A stretch of DNA of 64,000 nucleotides from Methylomonas sp. AM2-LC (GCF_039904985.1 NZ_CP157005.1:2914001-2978000), one strand, 5' to 3'. Numbered from the stretch's first letter, positions 36,592 to 46,246 are shown. Notes: generated by a model not told the origin, from the letters alone. A program made the numbers and translations.

Positions 36592-37469
36592 TGCGCTATT
36601 GTTTTTGGCTACTTTTTTGTTTGGCATTACCGGTACAAGCCAATACCGAAGCCCATTTAAGTACTTGCCTGTCACTGGCTAAACAGCAAACGCAGCAGTC
36701 AGTGCTGTTAGCCAGCGACTGTCCCGATTTGTATATGGACTTAACTAATCTCGGCCTATTAAGCAATATCAGCGACACGGTTAGCCTTAAGCAATTACAG
36801 TTATTAGCCAACAGCATGCAGCCCAGCCGTCAACTATTACCCGTGCAGCACGCTGAATTAGACAAGCTATTGGCCGATATTGTCATTACCGAAGCCCGCG
36901 ATCCCAGTGCAGAATGGTGGCAAGCCCTACTAAAATGGCTGGACAGTTTGAAAGGCGATGATTATGAAGACAAATACCAATGGTTACAGCAATTTTTAGA
37001 CACCATTAAACCATCAGAACAGACTGTAAAAATGTTTTTCTATGCCCTGATTGGTTTGCTGGTGTTGATGTCGGTGTGGTTAGTAATTAGCGAACTTTAC
37101 TATGCCGGATTTTTACAAAAACTGACAGGCAAATCAAAACCACGCAGGATACGGCAAATCACACCCACTATTTTTTCCACACAACCGGCTGTGATACCTG
37201 ATCAATTATCCACCCAGCAGCAAATCGCCGTTTGGTTGAATCAAGTGATAGACAGGCTGGCGGAGCAACAGCTTATTCCGCTTGATCACAGCCTTACCTA
37301 TAGACAAATTCAAGCCTATCTATCCCAGCAGGCTTCTCCAAATTTACAGTTGTTCCAGCAGTTATTAAGCACGGCCGAACCCGTTGTATACGGCGCAAGG
37401 CCTATTGATACAGACAGTTTAAGCCGTTACCGTAACACGGTTCAAAGGTTATTAGGTAGGCCGTTATGA
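36591..37469 (+). CDS. DUF4129 domain-containing protein
   Basis: A 292-residue protein with an N-terminal signal peptide or anchor (residues 1-17, LLFCLALPVQA). A middle Glu/Asp/Trp-rich linker follows, with a membrane helix at about 145-165 (LIGLLVLMSVWLVISELYYAG). The C-terminal DUF4129-type end (LTYRQIQAYLSQ, then the SRYRNTVQRLLG finish) closes it. DUF4129 domains are usually found beside transglutaminase-like or MoxR/DUF58 genes. Overlaps the next gene by four bases (ATGA). Confidence 0.75.
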   Translation: MRYCFWLLFCLALPVQANTEAHLSTCLSLAKQQTQQSVLLASDCPDLYMDLTNLGLLSNISDTVSLKQLQLLANSMQPSRQLLPVQHAELDKLLADIVITEARDPSAEWWQALLKWLDSLKGDDYEDKYQWLQQFLDTIKPSEQTVKMFFYALIGLLVLMSVWLVISELYYAGFLQKLTGKSKPRRIRQITPTIFSTQPAVIPDQLSTQQQIAVWLNQVIDRLAEQQLIPLDHSLTYRQIQAYLSQQASPNLQLFQQLLSTAEPVVYGARPIDTDSLSRYRNTVQRLLGRPL

Positions 37470-38773
37470 TCAAAGAACGCCTGATCACCTTATTAACGGC
37501 CTTGGCTGCATTGGGATTGGTGTTTTATTTATTCATGCCGCAACATGCAGAATCTAATTTACCTTTATCTTTGCCAAGCAGTGAAGACCGTGGAGCTGAT
37601 GGTTTAAAAGGTTTGTTTCAATGGTTGCAAGGCCAGCATATTAATGTCATCAGTTACCGCAAACCGTATACAGAGTTTAAACATGCAGCAGAATTTACCG
37701 ACAACGGTAATCTGTTAATCATCAACCTACCCTCCCCCAAACCTATCAGTGAACTGGAATGGAAAAACCTAAAAACCTGGGTGGATAAAGGCAACACCGT
37801 ATTGATTTTAGGGGCCGCTTACCAGCATCCTGCCTGGGCTAAAATGGAATCCTGCTTTAGCCAGATTAAAAACTTATTTATCAGTTTTAACTGGACTGTG
37901 CATAATGATAATGACAAAACAGACCCAAAAACCACAGCTACCAAAACCAACAATACCTTGAAAGAACAATTGGCTGCCTTTCAAGAAAGCTATACGCAAC
38001 TGCACCCGCAGGATAGCCAGTTTAGCCGTGCCTCAGATCACCCTTTACTACACGATATCAATCACATTGACAGTCAGGTCAGGCTAGACTTGTTAAGCCA
38101 TCCCTGGACTATAACCACCACAGATAGTGACAATTTAGCTCTGGAATTACTTAAACACCACAATGCCGATAACACCAGCACCACCACTGCCTGGCAATTA
38201 AATGCTCACGCCGGTCGTTTAGTGTTTATGCTTACTACTGATGTATTTAGTAATAAACATTTAAATCAGGCTGATAACGCGCAGTTAATGCTCAATATTC
38301 TGCAACATTCGCTGTCTAGTAGCGGTAGCGTCCTATTTGACGATTATCATTTAGGATTATCAGTCATTTATGATGCCGATCATTTTTTTAAAGACCCGCG
38401 TTTGCACAAAACTTTAGCCGCTATTGGATTATTCTGGCTGTTTTACCTGATAGGCTATAGCAACCGACTGGCTCCAGTGCGCCCTGTTGCTCTGCCATTA
38501 TCTGCGGCAGATTTTATTCAAGTCACCACTGAATATTTTGCCCGCCACTTGCATAAACGGCAACTGGCTGCGGCATTGGTCGATCATTTACTCACCGACT
38601 TATACCAACATCGCCGTCTCCATGATGAGAACAGTTTATGGCGCTGGCTGGAACAACATAACCAGATTAATACACAGCAACTGGCACTGCTTAAAAAAGC
38701 GCACAGTAATCAAGCTGTTTCGTTACTTAAATTAGCCAACACCATTACTTATATTAGGACAGTCACGCTATGA
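37466..38773 (+). CDS. DUF4350 domain-containing membrane protein
   Basis: A 435-residue protein with an N-terminal membrane helix (residues 7-24) and a second near residue 315 (IGLFWLFYLIGY). In between lies a Rossmann-like extracytoplasmic part beginning LPLSLPSSEDRGADGLKGLFQWLQ, with VIDRT-like strands (NLLIINLPSPKP, NTVLILGAAYQHPAW). The C-terminal domain is a helical cytoplasmic segment. The pattern agrees with DUF4350, regularly found next to MoxR ATPases and DUF58 proteins. Its start overlaps the DUF4129 stop, and its stop overlaps the MoxR start, each by four bases. Confidence 0.8.
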   Translation: MIKERLITLLTALAALGLVFYLFMPQHAESNLPLSLPSSEDRGADGLKGLFQWLQGQHINVISYRKPYTEFKHAAEFTDNGNLLIINLPSPKPISELEWKNLKTWVDKGNTVLILGAAYQHPAWAKMESCFSQIKNLFISFNWTVHNDNDKTDPKTTATKTNNTLKEQLAAFQESYTQLHPQDSQFSRASDHPLLHDINHIDSQVRLDLLSHPWTITTTDSDNLALELLKHHNADNTSTTTAWQLNAHAGRLVFMLTTDVFSNKHLNQADNAQLMLNILQHSLSSSGSVLFDDYHLGLSVIYDADHFFKDPRLHKTLAAIGLFWLFYLIGYSNRLAPVRPVALPLSAADFIQVTTEYFARHLHKRQLAAALVDHLLTDLYQHRRLHDENSLWRWLEQHNQINTQQLALLKKAHSNQAVSLLKLANTITYIRTVTL

Positions 38774-39732
38774 CACACAATGCCGGGCAACAGCTACAGC
38801 AACATCTACATCAGGAATTGGGAAAAATCGTGTTCGGTATGGATGAGATTTTACATGGACTCGTCATCGCCTGGATTGCCAATGGCCATGTGCTGCTGGA
38901 AGGTGCGCCAGGCTTGGGCAAAACTCTACTGGCCAAAGCGCTGGCACAATTAATGGGGGGCAGTTTTGGTCGCATACAAGGTACGGCAGATTTACTGCCA
39001 TCCGATATTACCGGCTTACATATATTTAATACCAGCCAAAACCAGTTTGAGTTTGCACCTGGCCCCTTATTCAATAACGTAGTCTTGATGGACGAAATTA
39101 ATCGTACTGGCCCCAAAACTCAATCGGCCTTATTACAGGCTATGGAAGAAAACGCGGTGTCTCTGGATAGAAAAACCTATCCATTAGCCGCTGATTTTTT
39201 CCTGATTGCTGCACAAAATCCGCTGGATTACGAAGGTGTTTATCCGCTGTTGGAATCGCAATTAGATCGGTTTTTAATCCGCCTTAATTTAAGCTACCCC
39301 GCCATCGATGCAGAAATAGCCGTATTGAGCCGTTACGACAAACCTGGTGGCGGTCATCGTACTGCTTTAGAACAAATCCAGCCCTTAGCGGATAATCTAT
39401 TGACTGAAGCGCGCAGCCTTGCAACAAAAGTACATGTAGAAAACAGTTTGTACCATTACGCCACCCTGTTAGCACAAGCAACGCGTCAACATCCGCGTTT
39501 AAGTTTGGGCTTATCCACGCGTGGCCTTTTGGCGATTATGCGCTGTGCGCGGGTAGAAGCCGTTATAGAGGGTCGTGATTACCTGCTACCGGATGATATT
39601 AAACGCGTAGCTCCCAATGTGGTCGCTCACCGTTTGCTATTGAGTTCTGAAGCCATGCTGGAAGGTTATAGCACCGCACAGATTTATGGTGAAATTGAAA
39701 AACAAGTGGCGATTCCGCGCAACACAGATTAA
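38770..39732 (+). CDS. MoxR-family AAA+ ATPase
   Basis: A 320-residue AAA+ chaperone-type ATPase. Walker A is LLEGAPGLGKTLLAKAL (about residue 38), Walker B VVLMDEINRTGPKTQSALLQAMEE (about 105), and sensor 1 FFLIAAQNPLDYEGVYPL. The arginine finger region LDRFLIRL and the sensor 2-type helix (LSTRGLLAIMRCARVEA) are in place. The family helps assemble or activate metal or membrane complexes, as with methanol dehydrogenase MoxR. Partners are the DUF58, DUF4350 and RDD proteins that surround it. Confidence 0.95.
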   Translation: MTHNAGQQLQQHLHQELGKIVFGMDEILHGLVIAWIANGHVLLEGAPGLGKTLLAKALAQLMGGSFGRIQGTADLLPSDITGLHIFNTSQNQFEFAPGPLFNNVVLMDEINRTGPKTQSALLQAMEENAVSLDRKTYPLAADFFLIAAQNPLDYEGVYPLLESQLDRFLIRLNLSYPAIDAEIAVLSRYDKPGGGHRTALEQIQPLADNLLTEARSLATKVHVENSLYHYATLLAQATRQHPRLSLGLSTRGLLAIMRCARVEAVIEGRDYLLPDDIKRVAPNVVAHRLLLSSEAMLEGYSTAQIYGEIEKQVAIPRNTD

Positions 39733-39738
39733 GAAATC

Positions 39739-41037
39739 ATGTCTATTTCACGTCCAGCCCTGCTGTTGATAGGCTTACTGATACTGTTTGCAGTGATCGG
39801 CATATGGTGCGGCCCACCATTACAAGGTTTATGGCGCTGGCCAGCGGCTTTGCTGATTATGATGGCTGCCTGGGAGCGCTTTCGGCTCACCAACAGCTAT
39901 ACATTGCAACGTCAGATTAGCCCGGTATTACCTTTAGGTGAAGCGTGTCATTACACCCTAACCATTGGCAATCACTCCAACGTATTATTGTATTTGGAAA
40001 CGCAAGCCGATTATCCGCATAACTTAAGCGGTAATGCCAATTTACAACGCTGGCAGCTTAAAGCGGGTAACAGCCAAAGCCATACATTGACGATTATCCC
40101 CAAGCAATTAGGCACTACCGAACTGGGAGCTGTCTATTTAAAACAACTGGGTCAATACGGTATCTGCTGGTGGACGCGGCGTATTAGCGACCACATACCA
40201 CTGCGTGTAGAACCGGTCAGATTGACTCACAACCAGCAAGTGATAGGCATACAATCATTGGGCAATCGTTACAGCCGTTATTTGCAAAGTAGCGGATTAG
40301 AGTTTTTAGAATTACAAGATTACCGCACCGGCGATGCTTTACGCAATATAGACTGGAAAGCCACCGCCCGACGCGGCAAACCGATGGTACGACGTTTTAG
40401 CCGCGATCAATGTTTGGAAATGGTGGTATTGGTCGATTGTGGTCGCAGCAGCCGTTTACAATCCGGAAATCTGGATCGCCTACATCACTACGTCAACACA
40501 GCTGCAAAATTAAGTGAATACGCCTGTCTGCACGGCGATCGTATTGCTAATATTGCCTATGCCCAACAAGTATTGGCGAAAACCGGCATGGCGGGTGGCA
40601 TGCATCACTTATCACACATACGCTTATTATTAGGCCAATTATCGGCATTGAACGAAACAGCCAATGCCCTGAATGCCACCCTGGAAATTAAACAGGTGTT
40701 AAAACGCCGGGGTCTGGTTGTGTTTCTGACAGAAATAGAACAACCCGAAGCGGCCTTGCAAATGCTACAAGCCGTTAAGCTATTATCTGCTAAACATCAG
40801 GTATTAGTTGCCAGTTTGGAAGATACGCAACTTTATGAATCCCTAAAAAAACCAGCAAGACTATGGCAAGATCCGTATCGGCAATTTGCAGGTTTGGAAT
40901 ACTTACGTGGACGCGAACTCACCCGCAAAAAGTTACAAGCACTGGGTGTCGACATTACCTGTGGCACAGCCGCAGAACTGGATGAGCAAATATTGCTTTA
41001 TTATCATCACCAGCGCGATAGAATCAGTGCTGCTTAA
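39739..41037 (+). CDS. DUF58 domain-containing protein
   Basis: A 432-residue protein with two N-terminal membrane helices (about residues 7-45). A DUF58 domain at about 180-300 contains the diagnostic LEFLELQDYRTGDALRNIDWKATARRGKPMVRRF and a following VWA-like VDCGRSSRLQ. It nearly always partners a MoxR ATPase, as here with a 6-base gap. A metal-dependent VWA-like fold is likely for the C-terminal half (VFLTEIEQPEAALQMLQAVKLL). Confidence 0.93.
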   Translation: MSISRPALLLIGLLILFAVIGIWCGPPLQGLWRWPAALLIMMAAWERFRLTNSYTLQRQISPVLPLGEACHYTLTIGNHSNVLLYLETQADYPHNLSGNANLQRWQLKAGNSQSHTLTIIPKQLGTTELGAVYLKQLGQYGICWWTRRISDHIPLRVEPVRLTHNQQVIGIQSLGNRYSRYLQSSGLEFLELQDYRTGDALRNIDWKATARRGKPMVRRFSRDQCLEMVVLVDCGRSSRLQSGNLDRLHHYVNTAAKLSEYACLHGDRIANIAYAQQVLAKTGMAGGMHHLSHIRLLLGQLSALNETANALNATLEIKQVLKRRGLVVFLTEIEQPEAALQMLQAVKLLSAKHQVLVASLEDTQLYESLKKPARLWQDPYRQFAGLEYLRGRELTRKKLQALGVDITCGTAAELDEQILLYYHHQRDRISAA

Positions 41038-41063
41038 AAAAACCACTGTCACATAAAGCTCCT

Positions 41064-41840
41064 ATGGATACTCTAAAACCGGCCCCTAGCCACGAAAATA
41101 GTGATTTTTTAGACATACAAAGCGCAGAATCCCTGGATTACCGATTGGAAATTGCCGGGATGGGAGCGCGTGCGCATGCTTTTATTATTGATTGGCATAT
41201 TCGCATCTTGCTTGCCATTACCTGGTTTGCGCTCGTCAATTTAATCTTCTTTAAATTGAACCTGAATGAGATATTTAAAGAACCCAATGCCTCAATTGCA
41301 TCTTTTGCCACCCTGGTTTTGCTATTACCTCCGACCATCATTTATTTTTTATATCACCCCGTTATCGAAATGATCATGGCTGGGCGCACACCCGGTAAAC
41401 GTATGACCGGCGTAAGGTTGGTTGATCTGCAAGGCCACAGCCCCAGTGTTGGCGCATTATTACTGCGCAATGTGTTTCGATTAATTGACGGCCTGCCAGG
41501 CATATATTGCATAGGCCTAATTTCGGTAGCGGTAACTCGGCATCATGTGCGTATTGGTGACTTAGCGGCTGGCTTGGTACTCGTCTACGACAATAGCGTA
41601 GCCAGCAAAACCATGCAACAAATGTCCAGCTTGGCACTTAATTCGCCATTATCGTTAGATGATCAAAGCCTATTATTGGATATGTTAGCGCGTTGGCGAG
41701 ATTTATCCCGCGAAAAACGCATCGACTACGCAGAACGGTTTTTAACCCGTATTGGCCAACCTTTACCAGCACCCGCCAAACCAGCCAACTACGAAAAAGC
41801 TTTAAAACATCAGCTTGATAGCTTGTTAACGCCATCCTGA
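41064..41840 (+). CDS. RDD family membrane protein
   Basis: A 258-residue protein with three helices at about 30-170. The family hallmarks are MGARAHAFIIDWHIR (RDD-type RxxxxxxD), GRTPGKRMTGVRLVD and RHHVRIGDLAAGLVLV. A C-terminal soluble tail (residues 190-258) is rich in Leu and Arg. Gene order (after DUF58, before SpoIIM) is the common order of these operons. It may be a partner or substrate carrier of the MoxR system. Confidence 0.9.
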   Translation: MDTLKPAPSHENSDFLDIQSAESLDYRLEIAGMGARAHAFIIDWHIRILLAITWFALVNLIFFKLNLNEIFKEPNASIASFATLVLLLPPTIIYFLYHPVIEMIMAGRTPGKRMTGVRLVDLQGHSPSVGALLLRNVFRLIDGLPGIYCIGLISVAVTRHHVRIGDLAAGLVLVYDNSVASKTMQQMSSLALNSPLSLDDQSLLLDMLARWRDLSREKRIDYAERFLTRIGQPLPAPAKPANYEKALKHQLDSLLTPS

Positions 41841-41849
41841 GCCGCCTAA

Positions 41850-42878
41850 ATGGAAAACACTCAACGAAATACGCCGCGTATCCCGCCCAAAAAACCACAG
41901 GACATTGCCCTTGCCCACTGGTTAAACACGCGCAAACCAGAATGGGATACGCTGGAAACCGAACTAAAAAACAACAAGCGCCAGCGTGGCGACGAACTGG
42001 TGGAAACCCGGCAACTATTATCGGGTTATCGGGCTTTATTAAGCGATTTATCATTATCCAGACGGGTTAACGGCGACACACTGATCACCCGTTACCTGGA
42101 AAGTTTGTTTCTAAAAGTACACGAAGAAATCTACCGCCCTTCCGGGCATCTATGGGCGCGTTTGCTCGATGTATATCATCTGGACGCACCGCAATTAATG
42201 CGCGAGTTAAAAAACACTTTAATCACCGCCTTTGCACTTTTCTTCTTATCGCTTGGCGTGGGTTGGTTATTGATTTACCACTATCCACAGCTCATTAGCT
42301 TATTCGCCTCCAGCAAAATGATAGACCAAGTACAAAGCGGACAATTATGGACGGATGGCCTGTTGAATGTCACCCCCTCTGCCGTTTTATCCACCTCTAT
42401 TGCCGCCAACAATATTACTGTGACCTTAACCGCTTTTGCGTTGGGGGCTTTATATGGCGTGGGGACTCTTTATATTATTTGTTTAAACGGGCTAATGTTA
42501 GGCAGTATGTTCGCATTTACCGCCCCTTATGGATTAGATGGTCGCCTGTTTGCCTTTATTATTGGTCATGGCGTGGTAGAACTCAGCGTCATTATTATCT
42601 CTGGTGCGATGGGCTTACAACTAGGCGAAGCCCTAATCCGTCCCGGTACACGCAACCGTTTACAAGCATTTCAAGACACCTGTATCAAAGCCGGAAAAAT
42701 CTTGCTGGTTTCCACCCCGTTTTTACTGTTTGCCGGTCTCATCGAGGGCTTCGTCTCTCCAGACCCCAGTTACAGCTTACTGTTACGCAGTATTATAGGT
42801 ATCTGCAGCGGCAGCATTTTTTGGCTGATTTTGCTATTTGGCATACCTGGCAAACGTAACGATTATGTCATGAAATAA
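41850..42878 (+). CDS. Stage II sporulation protein M-like membrane protein
   Basis: A 342-residue protein. The soluble N-terminal half (residues 1-115) is helical and basic; five or six membrane helices follow. SpoIIM-type features are the segment NTLITAFALFFLSLGVGWL, NNITVTLTAFALGALYGVGTLYIICLNGLMLGS and GHGVVELSVIIISGAMGLQLGEALI. The organism is not a sporulator; in Gram-negatives these proteins accompany MoxR/DUF58/RDD genes. Last gene of the operon. Confidence 0.88.
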   Translation: MENTQRNTPRIPPKKPQDIALAHWLNTRKPEWDTLETELKNNKRQRGDELVETRQLLSGYRALLSDLSLSRRVNGDTLITRYLESLFLKVHEEIYRPSGHLWARLLDVYHLDAPQLMRELKNTLITAFALFFLSLGVGWLLIYHYPQLISLFASSKMIDQVQSGQLWTDGLLNVTPSAVLSTSIAANNITVTLTAFALGALYGVGTLYIICLNGLMLGSMFAFTAPYGLDGRLFAFIIGHGVVELSVIIISGAMGLQLGEALIRPGTRNRLQAFQDTCIKAGKILLVSTPFLLFAGLIEGFVSPDPSYSLLLRSIIGICSGSIFWLILLFGIPGKRNDYVMK

Positions 42879-42967
42879 AATACAGATATGGGCACAGGAA
42901 AATGGCTAATACCCAGCCTGACCATTATTCCTTATGCTGAGATTGGTAAGGGTATGCGACTTTCAAC

Positions 42968-43864
42968 TCAAGTCAGCGCCGCAGCTATGTGCTCTGCAAA
43001 CGCTCTAACCTTGGCAGAATGCTTGCGTTCGGGTGGGCTCACAAGATGAATTGGAGATCGGGGTGATTCCCAGTCTGGCATGAGTCGCACAACTTCTCCA
43101 CTTGCCAACTCAACGTCGAATAGCCAGGTGGGCGCATAGCCAATTCCCATTCCCGTTGCCACGGCTGAGAGAAGTACTTCACTGCTGTTGGTCTGAATAT
43201 GCCCCTCAACACGAATACTCTTAGTGGCTCCCTTCGTTTCCGACGTACCTGCTCCAGCCGTAAATGTCCACAAATTGCTGTTGGACATCCCTGTATAAAC
43301 AATGCAGTCGTGCACTTTTAGATCTTCCGGATTGACGGGAGCGCCTACACCTTCGGGTAGGGATCGCAGATAGTCTCGGTGGGCAAGCAGCATGAGCTGC
43401 GAGGTGCCAATACGCCGTGCGATCAGTCCGCTGTCCGGCAGGTCGCCGATCCGAACCGAAACATCAATCCCTTCCTCAACCAAGTTGATAAATCCATCGT
43501 GCAAGCGTAGGTCGATTTTGACATCGGGGTGTGCAGACATAAACGACTTCACCAACGGCATCAGCTTCAAACGGCCAAAGCCTACCGCTGCAGCCACCCG
43601 AATCCAGCCACGTAGTTGTCCTTCTGCTTTGATCAGGCTCGACTCGGCCTCAGCAATTTCGGCCACCAACCTTCGGGCTTGCTCGAAATAGCACTCACCT
43701 TCTTCGGTCAAGGCAAGAGACCGCGTTGTTCTAACCAACAGCTTTACCCCTAACTCCTTCTCCAAGGCGGCTACCTGCTTGCTGACAGCGCTTTGAGTTG
43801 CCCGCAACTCGTACGCGACAGCGGAAAAGCTGCCAGACTCGACCACTCTAACAAAAGTTCGCAT
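42968..43864 (-). CDS. LysR-family transcriptional regulator
   Basis: A 298-residue regulator with an N-terminal winged helix (FVRVVESGSFSAVAYELRATQSAVSKQVAALEKELGVKLLVRTTRSLALTEEG) and a substrate-binding domain from about residue 90. Normally LysR proteins start a few residues earlier (often M-D-x-x-x-x-M-R-T-F). Here the upstream ATG at 43882 is in another frame and the in-frame region has only non-start codons, so a one-base change may have moved the start to 43864. It is divergent from the old yellow enzyme gene at 44265, which it probably controls. Confidence 0.9.
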   Translation of the reverse strand: MRTFVRVVESGSFSAVAYELRATQSAVSKQVAALEKELGVKLLVRTTRSLALTEEGECYFEQARRLVAEIAEAESSLIKAEGQLRGWIRVAAAVGFGRLKLMPLVKSFMSAHPDVKIDLRLHDGFINLVEEGIDVSVRIGDLPDSGLIARRIGTSQLMLLAHRDYLRSLPEGVGAPVNPEDLKVHDCIVYTGMSNSNLWTFTAGAGTSETKGATKSIRVEGHIQTNSSEVLLSAVATGMGIGYAPTWLFDVELASGEVVRLMPDWESPRSPIHLVSPPERKHSAKVRAFAEHIAAALT

Positions 43865-44044
43865 TGCTGAAATGCTTATCCATATCCGCTAAATATATTC
43901 CAATTTCTACTTAATTATATTACCAGAACTAGTCTATACCAACCGAATAGAATATGTCAAAGTATAGACGTCGACCAACCCATTGCACACTCGTTTTTCA
44001 ACTACCAAAGGAGATTACCCAGACTACCATCAGCGTTCCCACTG

Positions 44045-44152
44045 GTGAAGAAGATAGCCAAAACCGCCATAGACGTGACGTTGTGGGCAAAGATGGCCAA
44101 GCGGATGGGACGCATGGATGTCGCAATCAACAACGAAGTTAAAAGGAATTAG
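44045..44152 (+). pseudogene. Possible SDR gene fragment
   Basis: A 35-codon stretch reads AIDVTLWAKMAKRMGRMD then VAINN, which resembles the strand and turn before NNAG in SDR proteins (..FGRIDVLVNNAG). It stops soon after and has no start. It lies between the divergent LysR and old yellow enzyme genes. Could be chance. Confidence 0.3.
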
Positions 44153-44264
44153 CAATAGTATTAGATTATTACTTGCCGTGGGAATAGCGGCAGCAATTTG
44201 TATATAGATATATGTTATTTGCAGCACCTTTTTCACTAATTCAACATTTCTTGAGGTATCACAA

Positions 44265-45356
44265 ATGACTTCTCTTTACGATCCAATCACTTTGGGTAAT
44301 TTACAATTAAAAAACCGCGTATTCATGGCACCACTGACGCGAAATCGTGCAGAACCGGACGGTGTACCAGGGAAACTCGCATCGACATACTACAGCCAAC
44401 GTGCGTCGGCAGGCCTGATCGTATCAGAGGCCACGCAAATTTCGCCTATGGGTAAGGGGTATATCAACACACCTGGCATTCATTCCCGCGAGCAAATTGC
44501 TGGATGGAATAACATTGTGCAGCGCGTCCATGAAGCAGATGGACGGATCTTTGTTCAGCTCTGGCATGTGGGCCGAATCTCGCATAACAGCCTGCTGCCT
44601 GGAAATGCATCGCCATTAGCCCCCTCGTCGATCACGGCCAAAAGTCAGACCGTCCTCGCGACTGGTTTTGTGGATGTTTCTGAACCGAAAGCAATGACAC
44701 TCGCAGATATTCACCAGACTATCGAGGACTATCGCAAAGCCGCAGCCAATGCCAAAGCAGCAGGTTTTGATGGGGTCGAGATTCACGCCGCCAACGGCTA
44801 CCTAATAGATCAATTCCTTCAAACAAAATCGAACATTCGCACGGACGATTACGGCGGTGTCGCTTCCAATAGGGTTCGATTCCTCCGTGAAGTCGTCGAA
44901 GCAGTGCTGAGCGTTTGGGAATCGAGTCGAGTTGGAGTGCGTATTTCGCCCTTCGGCACCTTCAACGATATGGGCGACGAAAATCCAGAAGAAACATTTT
45001 CCCATGTTGTCGATGTACTCAATGATTTGCATCTGGGCTATCTACACGTTGTGGAAGCTTCGCCAGGGGAGACACCTGCAGGTGAGCGTTTGGCTGACTT
45101 GTTTAAACATCTGCGTGCACAGTGGAATGGTATTTACATTGTTAATGGGGGATACGATGCCGCACGGGGCGAACTCATCATCTCCGACAAACGTGCCGAT
45201 GCTGTAGCGTACGGCCGTCTGTTTCTCGCAAATCCGGATTTACCAAAGCGTCTGCAGTACGGTGGACCACTGAATACACCCGATCAAACGAGCTTCTATG
45301 GTGGCACGGAACACGGCTACACCGACTACCCAACTTGGAACGAAAACGTTCAATGA
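44265..45356 (+). CDS. nemA: Old yellow enzyme family ene-reductase (NemA-like)
   Basis: A 363-residue FMN-dependent ene-reductase. Family motifs: YDPITLGNLQLKNRVFMAPLTRNRA (start), FVQLWHVGRISH, the FDGVEIHAANGYLIDQFLQTKSN stretch with the HAAN pair, RISPFGTFNDMGDENPEETF and the late VAYGRLFLANPDLPKR. It is similar to the gene at 24377 but more alike Gram-negative NemA in the HVGRISH part. The divergent LysR gene suggests a substrate-inducible unit. Base composition of the gene seems slightly more GC-rich than the flanks, which may indicate later acquisition. Confidence 0.94.
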   Translation: MTSLYDPITLGNLQLKNRVFMAPLTRNRAEPDGVPGKLASTYYSQRASAGLIVSEATQISPMGKGYINTPGIHSREQIAGWNNIVQRVHEADGRIFVQLWHVGRISHNSLLPGNASPLAPSSITAKSQTVLATGFVDVSEPKAMTLADIHQTIEDYRKAAANAKAAGFDGVEIHAANGYLIDQFLQTKSNIRTDDYGGVASNRVRFLREVVEAVLSVWESSRVGVRISPFGTFNDMGDENPEETFSHVVDVLNDLHLGYLHVVEASPGETPAGERLADLFKHLRAQWNGIYIVNGGYDAARGELIISDKRADAVAYGRLFLANPDLPKRLQYGGPLNTPDQTSFYGGTEHGYTDYPTWNENVQ

Positions 45357-45486
45357 ATGGCGCATAATCGGCTAGGTAAGCATAGTTATCCATTTATATT
45401 TATATCCGCAGCCACCGCCTTTAAAAGCAGAGGCACCTTTGGCAACATGCAACAGATTTTAACAATACGACTGAAAAGGTGATGAA

Positions 45487-46008
45487 ATGAAAGTAAAAGT
45501 AGGCGAAAAAATAACACCGTTCTCTTTAGAGACAATCACAGGGGAATCACAAATGGTTCCTGATCCATCACGAAAATATACACACTTGCAATTTCGAAGA
45601 TTTGCCGGATGCCCTATCTGCAATTTTCATTTACATACCTTTTCTAAAAATGCAGATAATCTGGAAGCGGCAGGAATCATGGAAGTCATCATGTTCCATT
45701 CTTCAGTAGAAGAAATGAGGAAATATCAGAATGACCTACCTTTCTCGACAGTGGCCGACCCAAAAAAGAAGTATTACAAACAATTTGGAGTCGAAACGTC
45801 CTGGTTTGCATCGCTGCACCCAAAGGCCCTGTGGGCGGCCGTTAAAGGTATACTAATTGGCAAGATGGGCTTAAAAATGGAAAACGGTGCCCTCGGTTTG
45901 CCTGCCGACATTCTTCTGGATCAGTTGGGTACCGTCGTTGCCGTAAAATACGGTTCCCATGCCTATGACCAATGGGAAGTATCTGAGCTTTTGGAACATA
46001 CCAATTGA
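45487..46008 (+). CDS. Peroxiredoxin-like (AhpC/TSA) family protein
   Basis: A 173-residue thioredoxin-fold protein. The site RRFAGCPICNFHLHTF (about residue 37) carries two Cys, CPIC, in place of the peroxiredoxin TPVC pattern. PADILLDQLGTVVAVKYGSHAYDQW near the end matches the family known as peroxiredoxin-like. The Cys pair suggests a thiol-disulfide activity. Ribosome site AAAGGTG before 45487. No operon partner; a group II intron scar follows closely. Confidence 0.85.
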   Translation: MKVKVGEKITPFSLETITGESQMVPDPSRKYTHLQFRRFAGCPICNFHLHTFSKNADNLEAAGIMEVIMFHSSVEEMRKYQNDLPFSTVADPKKKYYKQFGVETSWFASLHPKALWAAVKGILIGKMGLKMENGALGLPADILLDQLGTVVAVKYGSHAYDQWEVSELLEHTN

Positions 46009-46084
46009 AATGTTGCTCTACCGCAAGCACTGGAAGCACATCAGACAATGGTTGGGTACGATAACGGACTCTTTTGACCTAAAC

Positions 46085-46185
46085 CAATTAATTGCTGGGT
46101 TCAACCGCCGGATGCGAAAAACCGTACGTGCGGTGGTGTGGCAGAGGTGGCGGGAGCAATCCCGTCAACCCGAGCCGATCGAGTT
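46085..46185 (+). mobile_element. Group II intron 3'-end remnant
   Basis: The bases around TTCAACCGCCGGATGCG and CGTACGTGCGGTGGTGTGG form the typical stem near the 3' end of bacterial group II introns, where they also encode the end of the intron protein (NRRMRKT). A following hairpin (GGCGGGAGCAATCCCGTC) and a CCGATC-type end match the last domains. No reverse transcriptase gene remains; only the tail is left after the peroxiredoxin-like gene. Confidence 0.5.
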
Positions 46186-46246
46186 CAACACCGTCTATAT
46201 AGGGATGATTAAAGTCACTAACCCGTAGTTGATAACTTTATTCTCC

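Noticed and set aside
44045..44152. A functional SDR gene
   Set aside because: Only about 35 codons are readable, no start; kept only as a weak relic.
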